DNA of 64,000 nt from Pipra filicauda (lineage: Eukaryota; Chordata; Aves; Passeriformes; Pipridae), in contig NW_024104368.1 in assembly GCF_003945595.2 (NCBI RefSeq), forward strand, positions 558,001 through 622,000, written 5' to 3'. Each line of letters starts with the position of its first letter. Position 1 is the first letter of the stretch. Both the position numbers and the translations under genes were made by a program. Positions 1 through 14,097 of the stretch are shown here, in pieces. The notes under the pieces are model-generated. The model worked only from the letters and a program-made list of their open reading frames with translations, was not told the origin of the DNA and made no database searches.

Positions 1-195
1 AAATGCTGCCCAAGCCACCACCTTATAATTCACAGAGGAAGAAAAAGGCATATCTCCATCAGGACGGTGCAACGTGTAACTTAATGTGAGCTCATTCAGC
101 TGAGGTCATTTGGTCAGTCCTCCAGGTTGCAAGAGGTCTTGATGCCCAGATTGTTTGCACAAAGTCCAAATATCACATTGGGAGCCCCCTATAGG
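1..195. other. Unique AT-rich sequence, no feature seen
   Basis: No repeat, exon or RNA gene is recognised here. A short open frame starting near position 127 has no recognisable domain and runs into the SINE-like relic described next. Confidence 0.6.
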
Positions 196-285
196 TGGGG
201 GAAACAAACCAAGAGAGGTGAAATGGTATGTCAGAGGTACCTAGCTCATTTTTGTGGTAAATTCTGGACTTTCAAGTCTAGCAGC
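196..285 (-). repeat. Possible MIR/CORE-SINE-like relic
   Basis: The stretch reads like a heavily diverged reverse-complement MIR core. A GGGGAAAC start is followed by AGAGAGGTGAAATG, then an AGCT-containing segment and TTCTGGACTTTCAAGTC, in the spacing seen in MIR copies (gaggttaagtgacttg, cacacagct, aacccaggtc on the complementary strand). The match comes from recalled consensus only and many positions differ. MIR relics are known at low copy number in birds. A chance match is a real alternative. Confidence 0.3.
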
Positions 286-3200
286 ATGATCGACAAGATG
301 AGCTTTCTCTAATAAAAGGTTTCTGTGAGGGTGGTAGGAACAGGAAGGGTAAGACTTTCAAAAAGCCATGTTTGTTATAACATATATAAAATTCGGGCCA
401 CTTATGTTAAAATATAAACTCAGGTTTTAAAATCTCCCCAACAGACAATCTCTGCTTCTTGAAAAGCAAAGTGACTGTTAAGGCTCACAGAGGTTATTTA
501 ATTTTCTTCCACCCTTGTCTTAAACAAAAGCAGTAAGAACAAAAGTGTCGATTCATAAAGTCTTAATTCTCATTCCAAAACCTCCTCATTCCCAGGCAAG
601 AAGGCCCCATTCTCCAGTGACAACAGCACTTAAGCATCTGAGGACATAGTTTGGCTGCACAGACATTTGCCTCAAAGCAGAAATATCTAGTTCTCAACTT
701 TAGTGGTTGTTTGAAGAGATGTCTCTAGCAGTCAAGAGGAATTGGGAGTGACTGTAAACATATTTGGATCTTACCTTCTAAATTAAAGTCCTTTCTCTAT
801 GCATCCTGACACTCAGAACAGAGATAATAATGAGCTATTCTTAGAAACAGCACTGTATGACGAGCTACACCAAGCAACTCAGTCGAGTGCCTACATATCA
901 CAGCCTGGGGTACAGAGAAATCACAACAGGTAGGAAAAGGGTGGGAAAGGTGATGCCAAAGGCTTTACAGAGATGCTTCATTTATCTTTATAAAATGTGA
1001 TAGCCAATTATTTGACACCCAAATGATGATGTCCATCAAAATCATAAGGATAACTATATATAACATCTGGTTTTCTGGCACCTGGCCACCTGAAAATAAA
1101 TTTGCGTAAAATCAGGACACAACCGGAAATCTACTTCATTATGCCAAATTACAGCAGTAAATGGAAACAGAGATAAATAAATAAACCTGCGTCAATGAAG
1201 GAAGTCCTGGAGGACACATGAATGAGTCACTGTAGAAACATAAGTAAAGTAGGTAGACTGAACAAACTTGGAGAGAAGTGACTATGCAGGAATCATTCTA
1301 CCTTTCTGACCTTAAATGCAGATCCTGAAAATGACTCCTTGGGACCTGGTTAGATGTTATCCACTTCCTTCTACAGCATGAATACTTGTCAGGACTCAAT
1401 TTGGATATTAAGATCACTTAAAAAATGTAGTTTAGAAGAACAAAAAATATTTAAGGCTATCAAAACTGAGGTGAGATTTGAATCTGAAACTTCAGCAGAA
1501 CTCCTCTCCTGAAGAGCATAAGGACTAGTTACACAGCAACATTTAAAAGATCCTGTCTGTGATATTTCCTGCCCCAAAGAAACCAGCTTCACAGCTACAT
1601 AAAAACTCTTACTCCACATGTGCTACAGTCCTTATTACTCAGAGGTGAGATTTTTTATCATCTGAATATAACAGTGTCTTCAAACATGCACCCACGGATG
1701 GCACACTCAGTCATTGTTAATAAGTGACATTAAAGAAAATGGTTTGGCAGGAGCTGCTGTCTTTAAAGGAAACTGAAAAATATATTTATCTGCATCGCAG
1801 TTTCTCAACAGTCATAAAACAAGCAAAAAGACATAACACAACCAACCAGCCAGATTTAGAGGCCTCTATTTTAAAATGTTGCTGTTTTTTAACACTACTA
1901 TATTGTGAAGGTTGTCAAGGAGATAACAAAACCTAAAAAAGAAAAAGTCTAATCCAAAAGGTAGCCGATTAAAGAAATATATTGTGGGTTGGCAATGACT
2001 GGTTTTGACAGGAAAGATTCCGGAGAGGTGTCAAACTGTCTTATTTAAAGGCACAACCACATTGTAAATCACTTCCCTGAAAGTAGGGGCAAATATTTAT
2101 CCTTAAGCCATGGTAGAAGAACTACATTACAGCTCTTGTGAAAAGCACAAAATTCATTGCAGAGCTCCTAACTCTGAAACAAATAGTTTTTAAAGTCATA
2201 GCTCCTTCAAAATTATCTTTTCTATTACTTTGGACTCTCTTCAAAAGAATTTTAGGCTTAAGCTTTTCATGCCCAAAATTTTGAACAGAATCAAATAGAG
2301 TTCTCTGTCCCACCATAAATCCTCTGGAACCACAGATTTCAAAGGAAAAATTCTACAGCTTTATTACTAATCTGTCAGAACCACAGTGCCCAATACAAAC
2401 GATCCTCCTTTTTATAAGAGATACAGTTTTTTCTCTGTCAAAGAAGGAAAATACTGTCTTTTATGTATCAGTTTTCTCTTATGCTATTGTTAGTACTCTG
2501 CTAAATTGTAACAAATATCAAGAATATTTACACTTTTTTGCAAGTGACAGTTTTTCAAAGTAGTGCTGAATATATTAAAATACCTTCCTCCTCCTTCTCT
2601 TTCTCCGTCAAAAAAAAAAAAAAAAACACAACAAATCCCCCCCCCCCAAACCAGAATAATCCTTAGAAAAATAGAAGGGCAAGGAGATTGTCAAAAACTT
2701 AATGTCATGAATGTCACCGAATGATTTGGTAGAGCAAAGTTGAAGCAATTTTTTTCAAAGTAGGACACCTAAAGTTAACTTGATATTCAGAAAGACTTTT
2801 GCATTCAATTTTCTGCGGCATTTCTGGTAATCTACACTCTTAGAATTAGAAGGAGATTTCAGGACTTCAGGATTTTTGAAGATTGAGGCAAATCAGTTAG
2901 TTTCCTGAAGATATACTTAGTAGCTGAAGTGTTGATACTCCTCCTGTAAGACTGATTCAGTGCTGCAAATGTGAATAACTCAAGAACCACCTTGCTGAGA
3001 GTGCCTTAAAGAACTCCACTATTCCCATGAACACCAAGGAAAATTTTATTACTGTAAACCAGCTGTGTTATCTCAAAGCATATGATGAAACATTTATAAA
3101 CATTGTCCTTTTAATGGCAACCTCTATAAGCAGCATTTAAAAATTACTATATGCATCAAAGCACCTAAATGAAGCTTTGCAGGTAAAAAGATGTTAGACC

Positions 3201-3774
3201 TTTTTCTATAAGATGATTTACATTACTCTAGCACCAAGCACAGAGCCTTCCACTGCTCTCAGGCAGTCTATAAACACACAGTAAGGAACAATGTCTGTTT
3301 GAGCAAAAAGACCAAGTGTGAGGAGAGGAACTATGTCATGCAGGTAATTGGTTTAGGACTAGACAGCAGGAACTGAGCAGAGAGCTGTGGTGGTCATGGT
3401 AAAGTGCTTCCAATGCTTCTTTCTCAAGGCTCCATCCCTTCACAGCTGTGATACTGAACAAAGTCTGTCCCAATGCAAGGACTGCAAGCATTTTGGATAC
3501 CTGAAGAGTGAGTGCCACATGACAGCAAATGACAGATTTAGGAAGAGAACACAAGCAACTGGAGTTCCTGCCTAGTGGTCTATTGGTCTCTTAAGCATTA
3601 CCATACATAGATGCAATTCTGTTTCACACCAGCATTGCACTTCTACTTGTTTTTTCAAGCGATTTAACTACGTACCTGCTTGCATGGCTGAAAAGAATTT
3701 CTCAAACTATATGCCAGAGAGTAAAATCAACTTGATGTATGGTAAAAAAACCACAGCTCCAGAATTCCATATAA
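286..3774. other. Unique non-coding sequence with one low-complexity tract
   Basis: About 3.5 kb without a supportable gene. Open frames at 1389-1619 and 3336-3575 are short, domain-free and in conflicting orientations. The only structure seen is the A/C homopolymer pair near 2.6 kb, listed separately. Confidence 0.6.
2610..2647. repeat. Poly-A then poly-C low-complexity tract
   Basis: A run of 17 A is separated by a short CACAACAAAT linker from a run of 11 C. It is not preceded by a recognisable retroposed sequence, so it reads as simple low-complexity DNA, not the tail of a retrocopy. Confidence 0.9.
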
Positions 3775-3870
3775 CTGAGGCAAAATAACTTCCTCAAGAT
3801 TCTCTAGAACATCATATCAGAGCTTGAGCTAAAACTCAGGTCACTTTGGTTGCACTTCCCTCTATGTACT
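3775..3870 (-). repeat. MIR/CORE-SINE-like relic
   Basis: On the plus strand ACTGAGGCA is followed by AATAACTTCCTCAAGATT, then ATCAGAGCTTGAGCTAAAAC, then TCAGGTCACTTTGG. Order and spacing follow the reverse complement of the MIR core (ctgaggca, aagtgacttgcccaaggt, ggcagagc, gaacccaggtc). This is the best of the SINE-like matches in the window, but it is old and was judged from memory of the family. L2/MIR-related material is expected at low density in sauropsid genomes. Confidence 0.45.
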
Positions 3871-6800
3871 TCCCAGTATTTCTCTACAGGTAACTGTGTC
3901 CCTGAGTACAAGGTGGTTTCATAACCAGCAGTCCCAACCAAACAGTGGGGCTGCATGCTATTGAAAACATGGTTGCAACCTAAAGTAGGTCCCGGACCAT
4001 AGTTCATATCCACCCCCACTGCTGGAATAATTCACGGGATTTGAAGTTCATTCATTGCCATTGTCTGCCCAAAGCATGCCTTCAGTGCAGATGGAGACCC
4101 AGTTGGGAGCTGTCTAGGTGCCACTTGCTGTCGGCTCATGCAGCTGTGGTGCAATCAGATGCCTGGGGGATGTGTGTGTTTGTAGGTTGAAATCACACAG
4201 CTGGCTGTGATGCATGTGTCCAGCCACTGACTAAAAAAAGGAGCCACTGTACATAAAACTTTTATTCTGTCAAGGTAAACCAGGAATATTGTACATTCCT
4301 GAGCTAAACCAAAGGATCGTTCTTCCCTAAGGGTCACTTTCTTGAAATACATACAAGCAAATATGTTTTTACTGCATTTTGCAGTCTGGGAAAGAACGGT
4401 TGCTGTGGAAATTATTAGCAGAGTAAGAGAATACCAGTTGAGTAAAACACAAACACAAAAATGGACAATGTTACTCTGCAAAGGATGAAAGGAAGGGAAA
4501 ACATAGGGGAGCTCACAAGGTGTGTTTACTTCAGTAGATCTGAAGTTGTCAGATCTCCTGTTAAATAGATGCTTCAGGTGGGGGGAGAAGAGCAAAATAA
4601 ACAGCCTAGTAGTCTGACCATGAAGCTCCTGTGATGTTTGATGCTCATACTGCTGTGTCCCAGTAAGTAGAGCCACCACTGTACAATCAAATGGAGTGGC
4701 CTCAGTGATATGAAAGACACAACTTGATGTAATGAAGAGTAATGTTTGTAAATTTGTGTACTCATTGACTTACTAATGAATTGTCGGCAGAAAGAAGCTC
4801 TCATCTTTGTGCAAGTTGACATCCCCATATCTTTCTGTGCCATGACCTTAGCTATATCATTTTTCACATCACTAAAAGATGTACAGTAATAAAAAGAGCA
4901 GATGTCTTTGGACAGCTGCAACATCATTAGTGGCATAAATTGCTTTTGTGTGATGCTCTTGCATATTGCTACTACCTCAGGTTAAAAGGAAAGGAATCTA
5001 ACACTCATAAAGCTACATTTGGGTACTGATATATGGGAAGATCTATTTATTTTAGGTAATTAAGATTATTTCTTTATGAGCATTTGAAATGAGGGGAGAA
5101 CCACTATTTGAGCAGGTCATATACAAAGTAACAGAGAAAAACCTCCAATTACTTGTAACATACTTTTGCCCTGGCGCTGTGGAGAGAGAATTTATGTACT
5201 GACTCTTGAAAATATAAAGCAATATTTTTTTGTTTAGCTCCTCTAATTTGACTTTTTCACCCCATGTGTGCAGAAAAAGGTCAATGCCAGTCTCGAGCCT
5301 TCAGTGACAGATGAGTCTTGAACTACAGCCAAGAGCTAGTACAGATATCCAGATATTCTTCTCATAATGAGATCTCCATTTACATGTGAATACCACAAGA
5401 ATTCCTTATTCCCTGATCAAGAAATGCAGACAGTAGTAGGAGTCTAAGGCACCCATGGCCTCTGATACCTGCTAGTGACCTGGAGCTTGAGAGCCTGAGA
5501 TGTGTGCAGAAACCAAAGCAGTTTCAACACCCTTTAAAGAACATCTCTGCACTAAGGGACATTTAGGGTAGACAGACTAAGGCACACAAGTGGTGGTGTT
5601 TATCTGCAGGAGCCTTCTGTCTAGGCACTGGATGAAGACAAGCTGTCAAGCATGTTGATAGCTAAATATTTATAAGTCAAGATGAGAGAGACTGAAAAGA
5701 AATGGAGTGAAAACAACACCCTCTTCCTCCAGGGTTGCCTTGCTTCCTCTCTGCCTCAGAAAGAAACAAGTTCAATCTGAAAACATTTTAAAGTAGAAAA
5801 AGGCATGAAGTTTGCATTAGAACACCACATCTAGATTAAACACTTTACCTCCAAAGCAAACAGACGTTACTTTCTGCATCCAGGTCTAAACTTCTCCCAA
5901 ATTTGGACTTGATTTAAAGCAGAGAAAAGTTCAGGGCAGGAACTTGGATCTAAATCCAAGAATCCATCTAGTGACTTGGTCCTCGTACCTTTGAAAATTG
6001 AGGAAGAGACCTGAGATGAGTGGTAATGGTGCAATGGGATCCTCTTCCACCGTGTTCTTTTTCTCCATTTCATCTTTTGAACTTTACCTGGTAAATCTTG
6101 AACTGTACAACAGAGAAGAAAGAAATTCTCCTTCATGTTAACACCTAGTTAAACACTACTTATTGTAATTGCTTGGCAGTAGACCAAGGTATCTCACTTA
6201 AAGTGATAATTTATGTTAATAGTACTATGCTAGCTGTTGCTATTCAATATCTAAACACCACTTCAGGTATTTGAGATGGTTCAAGTAGCTTATCACAGTT
6301 TCAGCAGCCCTGCAGAGCCCTTCTGAAGCATTGCTTTCTCTACTCTGAATACTCACCAACTAAAATCTAGGGTTGCCAAGCTGAAGGGAGCAGTTGCAGC
6401 ATTGCTCTTCCAGTGTAAGCACACGCACTGTAATCCTGGGTTTGCCAGGATCATGTCGTGTGCATGTACACTCACAATTTGTGTTCAGCCAACATGTGCT
6501 GAACACATGGATGAGGATCTGTGTTGATAAAGCCTGAAATTATCAGCATTCAAGATGACAGCAGTCCAGCTCTTCCACGAATCATATCATTATCTAGGAG
6601 AGGGCTCTGCCCAGGGTACAACTAAATTACAGTTTCTGGGCTTAATGGAGCTAAAGCTGGACCCAGACCTTTTGTAAAATACGCGAGGTACATTCATGCT
6701 ATCAACAGAGCTGGGTCTCATCAGATGTCGCATCCAAAATGTTGTGGGTCAGATAATTAACAGACCAACTGATTAATCCCTCAAGAACTTAAAACAGTAG

Positions 6801-9800
6801 CCAGGTTTCAAAACAGGTGTGCACATCAAGGAGCAACAGGAACTGCTTACTCCTGAGTTTTCCTGAGAATTATGTTCTTAAACACTCGAAGTTCCCTTGA
6901 ATATTTCTCTACCAGTAATTGTGTTGCAAACACAACCCGAGGAAACATGCTTTAGTACAAGATGTCTATGTTTAATGATTTAGAAGGAGCTTAATGGAAA
7001 TGCCTTTTTTTTTGACTTGCCACAGAACATTCATTCCAATTCATCAACAAGTGTCAAGTGCCTAGGTATTAGATACCCAAAGGAACTGCATTGCAGTGCT
7101 TCTAACTAATTTTTCTTGAAATATACTAAATTTGTTAATTAACCATAGTGGGTTTTTCTCCTACTTTGAGTCAACTCCTTGCTCCTAGAATAAGTTGCTC
7201 TTTAGTGATTCTGAAGATTCTCAAAAATTTAAGAAGCATTTCTGCTAAGATCTGAAATATATGAGCGCAAGCTGCCTCAAACCCAAAGTGCATTCTCACT
7301 TTCCTCAGACACTTTGCAAAAATTTCCACTTTCTACTGTGTCATCAAGCAGAGATCCTACTTCTTCACTGAAAAATAGGTGGTTTTGCCTGTGAGGATAT
7401 ATATTTTTGCAACTGAAATAAAAATGCAAAAGTAGTTCTTAAAAATATCTCTGTCAAAAATGACTTTGTGAGTGTTTATATACATGAGGAGGGGATCAGA
7501 AACCTGAGCCAGACACATGCATCAAGGGGAAGCCTCACAGTTTTCCCCTGACTGACTTCAGCTGGCTTTAGATTGGAATAACTTGTTTCTCTATCAGGCA
7601 AAATGGAATCTCTCCACACAAAGGGCAAAGAGCTGCTTGTAGCTGTGCTTCTTTCCAATGCTTGTGGAAGCCTCTCTTTACTAGCCACTGATTCTACAGG
7701 GTCGTAATTTTAATAGAAACACATATTTATTCAACTATAGCACTTGCGCTTTCATGTCTGAACATATTTCCCTTTCCTCTTTCTAGTCAATATTTCATTC
7801 TAAACTACGCTATTAACAAGAGCAGAAAATCTAGCAGGTGCTCATTTTTTTCCTCTTTAATAATAGATGATATCTATTTCAAAAGATAAAGATATTTCCT
7901 TGCTCTGGGATGTGTTCTTTTCTTTCCAGATAAACCACTATTTTGCACATTACATTTGCTGCCTTCCAGAAACAGCAGATAACACCGAAGAGATTTAATT
8001 AATATGTACCACAGCATGACCTCAATGGATAGAACATCTACCCTAAAGGAGTAGAGCTGTAGGAGGTAATTAGAGCACACCATGACATTTATTACTAATG
8101 CTCTTCCATTGACATTTGCTGTTGACAGGCTGCATATAAAGTTTTCCTCTGTTTGCACTGCCTTACAATGATTTAGACCTTCCCACATACGTTAGTGAGA
8201 ATGCTTTGGTTGTTTACAGTAAATTAAAGCATAAGGGACAGAACAAATTCTTTGCCTTTTGAGAGCAACTAGCTAAACTCCTGCCAACTTTCTGGACCCA
8301 CATTTCTTCTGCACTCAGTGCACTTTGAAGGGCTGCTGGCATGAAATAAATCCTTTGAGAAAGGGAGAAGTCCCATGTTCCTGTCCCTATTCTCTTCTGC
8401 TGTGTAGATGTAAGAAAACAGTAACTGTTGGGTGTAAAATGGATAAATAGAGTGCCAAAGAATCAGGATCAAGGACCCACTTCTTCCAATGCCTCTCCAG
8501 GCCTACAAAAACACTTTGTTACTCAGTTGCATTACAGAGTATTTTACTAGCATATACAGTCAGATAATTAAATGGTGCTTTTAGGGTTTAAAACATATCT
8601 CAGAATTAGTAAAATTTGAGATCTCCAAAAAGCACACAAGTGGAGGGCAAACTCTACCGATGTCAGTAGAACTGTCTAGAAACACTGTAAAACCCCTGGT
8701 AGACTGAAGCTGGAAGAATTTATTTTGTAAAAATTATTTTCAACTGGGCTGAAGCAGCTTGATTAATTCAGCTAATTTAATTCAAAAATTTGTTTTCCCC
8801 TTCCCTCTTGCAACACACTAAACTTACAATGAAAAAAAGCTGTTTTGTTTTAATGAACATGCCCTGGAGTGGCCTGCTCTCACCAGTAGACAGTTATACC
8901 TGTTGGAGGACAACTCTGTCACCCAAAGACAGACTGAAAATTTGAATTCATTATAGTGAGTTATGAGGAAAGAAAAGTGGGTACTTGTAACACTGGAGAC
9001 AGCGCAGGTCAAGAATACCTCAGTAATGACAGGAATTAATCACTACCATGAATAGCATCTCATGCATACAACACCACAGCCTATTCTTGCAAAATCTTCC
9101 ACAGGTAGGGAGTGGTTTATGTTATTGACTAATGGGAATGTAATGAGAGTTGTTACATCCCCCTTAAATTATATTCTGTCTCAGAATATAATCTATTCAT
9201 GTTTCCAATTTAGTGGATAAAGAAGATTTAGCAGCCTCATTCCCACATAATATTTATGTCTTTGAGAACATTATGGATGTTTTGTTTGAATAATTTCCTA
9301 GAATCCCAGTGATTTTTGAAATACACTAATAGAAAGCAAGCAAGGAGAGTACACACAAGAACATTGTAATTAAAGATTATTTACTAACAGTGAAAAAAAG
9401 CAAACAATATCTGATAAAAATCAAAATAAAGCCATGTTTCTGCTTAGGCACTAGACAGTTTTTAACATGAAAGGAAAAAAAAAATGCATTAAACTTCTTG
9501 GCACAAAAATCTGCTATGATTTGACCAGGGCTTATTGCATTAATCACATTGACCTCATCATCTCTCTGTGCACTGCTCACTGCCCACCCTGTAGTACTCT
9601 CCCACTATTTCTTATCTTACACTAAATTTACAGGCTTTGGGTCTGGGATTGTTTCTCCTTTTCTGGTTACACAAGACCTTACTCCCAGAGCAGAGAAATA
9701 ACAAGTGTAACCACCAACCAATTAAGATTAATTTTACTTTTGGTTATAATAGAGAAAATTAACTACTGTGCCTATAGTGCTATTTGAGAAGGTTTTTCTG

Positions 9801-10159
9801 TTTGTTTTTAAAAACACAAAAGATTCAAAAAACTGAAATCTCAATTCTTAGTACAGAAAAGAGTTGCCTACAACTTACTGTGCTCATCCCCACGCCCTGA
9901 AGTGATTGACTGCTATGAAAGATGTCCAATAGACAGAGGGCTTGTGAGAGCTGGGAGACCTGGGAAACTCAGGTAATTGAATTAGAGAGGCTGAATGAGG
10001 CTTATTAGCTTGGGCACAGCCTTAGTCCAAAACTCATTTGTCTCCAGCCAGGTCAGAAAAAAGGCGGAGTGAACTCAAGTCTTCCAGCACATGTTCATGT
10101 CAATGTGCTTTCCTCATTTCCCTGTGACGAATGGCTGTACACAGAGCTGCTCCTTTCCT

Positions 10160-10460
10160 GTAGCCAGGCATGGCCACAGATAGTTAAAGCAGTCCTTTTA
10201 ACATGCAAAAATGGTATTCTGACATGATTAATCTGCATTTTTTATACTCATTTGCTCTACACGCCAGTCCAACATGGCACATGAAATATGGGAAGTTTCA
10301 ATTCAGAAACTGTGCACCGCCAAATGCTTAAATGCTACGCAGTGGGTGGCTATGCAGACATTCCTAACTGTAAAACATTAAACACTCATTGACGCCATAA
10401 TATGAAATCACCAAAAATCCAAATGCTGCATTTTGAGCATATTCATTTGTTATTCAGTGA
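10160..10460. promoter_or_regulatory. Candidate conserved non-coding block
   Basis: A unique stretch with no repeat homology and few low-complexity runs. It has evenly mixed composition and several homeodomain-like or POU-like words such as CATGATTAATCTGCAT and GCATATTCATTTGTTATTCA. No reading frame stays open across it. The call rests only on the look of the sequence. Cross-species conservation was not tested. Confidence 0.2.
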
Positions 10461-11401
10461 CACTCCTACAGCAGTCAAAACACAGCAAAAGCAGCGATTT
10501 TCCTAGGTTTCTTAAAACAGTATGTGAAGAATAGAGTCATTACTCCTCTCCCCCAACTAATAATATTTTTGAAGGACTTTGCTTTAGCTTTATACGCACA
10601 ATGTATTCCAAGAACCTTAGGACCATAAATATTGCTGTCTATGCATTGAATGGAGAGGGAAAAAAGCAGGGTCTAGCTGCTATGAAAAAATTAAAATTGT
10701 ATCCTGAACATATTCCCCTCATCACATTTGGTCTGAAAAAATGGTCACACAAGCACTTCCCAAGAGTTTAACTCTGTAAGAGTTTAGCAGTGTATTGTAA
10801 TAAAAAAAAGACATCTTATTAAATATCATATTTGAGTAAAACATTATAAGCCCTTGTAATAAGTCCTTGATGGACTATTTTGCAATCCCTTCACATACAT
10901 ATGTATATAGTGACCTTTCCTTCCCAAATTTTAGCTCCTTTATTTTAGACTATGAATTAATTTCACAATTCATGTATAAAATTACTACCAAAAATAAAGA
11001 ATCTGTAGGCAGTGGGAAATACTTTGAGTATTCCTAAACTGGTTTCTGTTTGGACTGTTGTCCTCCAATTTTGTCAGAAAGATCTGCAATGTTAAAAGAC
11101 TTGCAAAAGCCAAAGCTCTATGGGAATACTCAGTCAAGTTGAATTACCTGAAACTTTAAAGACAACATACATAACTTACAGCATGTTAAACCCAGGTGGT
11201 TAATATCCTGCTTTCAAAAAAGTGGTAACTCTATGAACACGACACTACTGCAATCATTTTCTAAGGGAGCCCATGTGGAAATGTGGATTGAATGCTGAGT
11301 AATTTAGAAAAACTGAAACTCTACTCCTACCCCTGTTTCAGTGAAATTATTTTGAGATTTTATCTCTATGATTTGTTACATTCATCTTAAAAAACCAAGT
11401 G

Positions 11402-11416
11402 CACACACACACACAC
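11402..11416. repeat. (CA)n microsatellite, about 7 units
   Basis: A perfect dinucleotide CA run, directly visible. It is short and may be polymorphic. Confidence 0.95.
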
Positions 11417-12644
11417 CACAAAATGTCATTTTATGCCTTTTACATGAGGGAAAAAGATGTGGATTTCCCTTCTGAATTAAGCAAACACTGTAGAAGCTAA
11501 GCAAAAGCAAGGAAGACATCATATATCCTATCTTGAATGAACTCTAAATGGCAAAAAACCCACCAACAAAACCACAAAACAGACCTCATGACTCCAGTTT
11601 TTCACTTTTTTGCCAGTTTTCTCACTGAAGCTCTACGGGACCCTCAATATACTCCTCCAGAAAATACAAAGCTAATGTTTGTTCTGAAAACTCAGAATTG
11701 AGCTGATTATAGGTGGCTTGTCATGGTTTGTCCTTGTATTAGATTTCAACTAAATTCAATTACACAGTGTTCTCCTTGCTGCCATGAGATGAATGGCAGG
11801 ATGAAGATGAATGAACACAACTGCTGAAACTGATTGATCCCAACATGCAGGCAGGTTGATTAAAGTGTCCAGAAGCAAAATGAGGAATAGTATTCATCTG
11901 TAACTACTGGTTGGGTCTTCAATTAAATGCTGTTTTCACCAAATGCCAAGCAACAGTCTGATTCCTGTTGGTTTTGCAAGAACATGAGTGCAGCACCCAA
12001 ACTGGAGTTTGATGAACTGAAAGAAAACTTATTTTTACATCAGTCCATCTATAGCTTTCTTTTCAATGACTACTTAGTTGCTGCAAACACGTACTTGGAA
12101 AAATTAAACAACTAAAAAGCATGTTAATACAAGATAAAGTTGAATTAGAAACATACTGATAGACATATAACTCACAGGTGAACAGACAGGAGTTTGGTGA
12201 CTGTTCCATATTTGCACAGCATTGCTTCCTTAACTCCCACGCTACGGTGGGGATATGTGAAAACAACCACACATTCCTGAGTGGTTTGCTGCCTCTGGAA
12301 ATATTTCCTAGTCTGGAAATACTGCACCTTGGCACTACGGAGGCAGGCATTGATTAATGAGAAAAAAAATCAGATACCTTCTGCATGGTGTGGCAAGGGT
12401 TCCCATACTCACCCTGAGCCAAAGGTTGATAATTCAAATACATCTTGATCCCCAGGCAGATTTGATCAGACTCTGACAGTGCAGAAAGGTTGAAGAAAGG
12501 TGTCTGAGTATGTCTTCAAGGGACAGATATGTAAATCTCTACTCTACTCTTGCAAAAGCAGCATTTTCCATATGTAACCAAGGATTTGTTGTGGTTTTTA
12601 ACCCAGGGATAATCCATTCTCAGATGCTTTTAAAAAGTGTATCT

Positions 12645-12705
12645 ATTCAGTTGGAGTTGATGATCTTAAAGGTCTCTTCCAATCTTGATGATTCTATGAT
12701 TTCAC
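12645..12705 (+). mobile_element. CR1 LINE 3'-end fragment
   Basis: The segment contains GTTGGAGTTGATGATCTTAA, then AGGTCTCTTCCAATCTTGATG and the terminal ATTCTATGATT. This is the characteristic avian CR1 3' untranslated end (ggactagatgatct, aggtcccttccaacc, attctatgattct). Only about 60 bp remain, so this is a severely 5'-truncated copy, which is the commonest CR1 form. CR1 tails end in a short tandem octamer rather than poly(A), and the last bases here fit that. Confidence 0.85.
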
Positions 12706-14097
12706 CTTGTTAGCTACACATTTGTCTCATGTCTTTCCAAAGCAGAGGCCAGATCCCAGCTGTCATCCTGGACTTTGAACTATTTTCTCTCAACCATCTG
12801 TGGTTTCTTCTGCAATGCTAACACTATGGTTTCTGGCACCATGTTGGCTTCTGAATCTGTGTCCAACTTCAAACTAATAAGTGTCCCTTTACTTTCAGGC
12901 TGACAGGTCATTTGTCTTGTCCTGGCACACCATCCCATTCTCTGAATAACCCTTGTAGTACTATCTTCTCCCTCAATCTATGCATTGCACAGAGCAAGGC
13001 CATCTGTGCAGGGCCTGAGCTCTCTCAAATCTTTCCAATACCAGATTTTGCTAGGTTTTGTTGACTTGGCTTAAGTAATTTCCTAGGATCTATCTTCTGC
13101 ATTTCCCTTGCCTTCTGAAGTCTCTAACAAAGCCAGTCTTAACTGCTCATATCTGCGTTGCACTTTCAGAGATAAACTCTTGCCAAGTTAACTGAGATCT
13201 TTTCAACCCTTCAAATGCTTCAGAGGCTGTCTTTCTCTTAACTTGTATTTGCTCTCTGCAGTTAGATGGTAAAGTGTAGCTGAAGTGTTCTCTCACACTA
13301 CGGACTTCCAAAGAATTTTAGCAGTAGTATTCCTTAGTGCATTCCTTCCACTGCCAACATCATTTGCTGTAGAGAAATCACTGAGAGCCAAAGACTCTAA
13401 GAAAGAACGCATGGTTCTGCATCACATAAGCACATTCAGAAGACAGCAAGCTTTCCCAAACAGCTCCTGGGCAAGTTTATAATCGAAAGACATAGTTCAT
13501 TGCAAGATACCTTGTGACAGAATCCATGGACTAACTCTGCAAACTTTGGATTTAGCTAATGAAAACAGAGCTGGTTGGAATAAATTGCACTAAAAACAGT
13601 TTCTAGCCAACGTCATTGTGATTTTTATGTATTGTGCATGATTAACACAAGATGTAATAAACTATCATATCCTTAACACAAAAGATGCCATATCCATACT
13701 AATGAAGAAGTAAAACTCTTGGTTAGAGTGAACTTAAAAAAAAATAAAAACAAGTCCCAGTCTTGATGAATTGCAAGGAACTAGGTATGAAACAGAACAA
13801 ATGTAGATATAGTCCAATTTCCCACTTGTGCAGGGGCACTGTCCTCTCCCTTCCATTTCATGCACCTGTAAGATGACATGGTGTTTGCTCATTTCCAAAA
13901 CTCTAATTCTACCCCTGCAAATAAAGAAATCACTCATAAAACAGAAGAGGCAAGTGCTCATTCACATGGAGTAAGTCCACTGATTTCTCTGCACACACTA
14001 ATATGCTCTGACTGATGAAATAAAACACAGCATTAACAAAAATTATGTGTAAGTCAAGCCACATTATCTACGAAAAGAAACATTGCATATGTTTCAC

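Larger units (their letters stand above)
3871..12644. other. Unique non-coding sequence, no gene seen
   Basis: About 8.8 kb with no supportable exon or RNA gene. The longest open frame of the whole window lies here (4155-4679, minus strand, 174 codons), but it begins at a GTG, carries no recognisable domain and overlaps another open frame, so it is taken as chance. A short CA repeat (11402-11416) and a unique motif-rich block (10160-10460) are listed separately. Confidence 0.6.

Noticed and set aside
4155..4679. Longest open frame of the window (174 codons, minus strand)
   Set aside because: It starts at GTG, has no recognisable domain, no splice or promoter context, and overlaps another open frame in a different phase. 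This length is compatible with chance in 64 kb.
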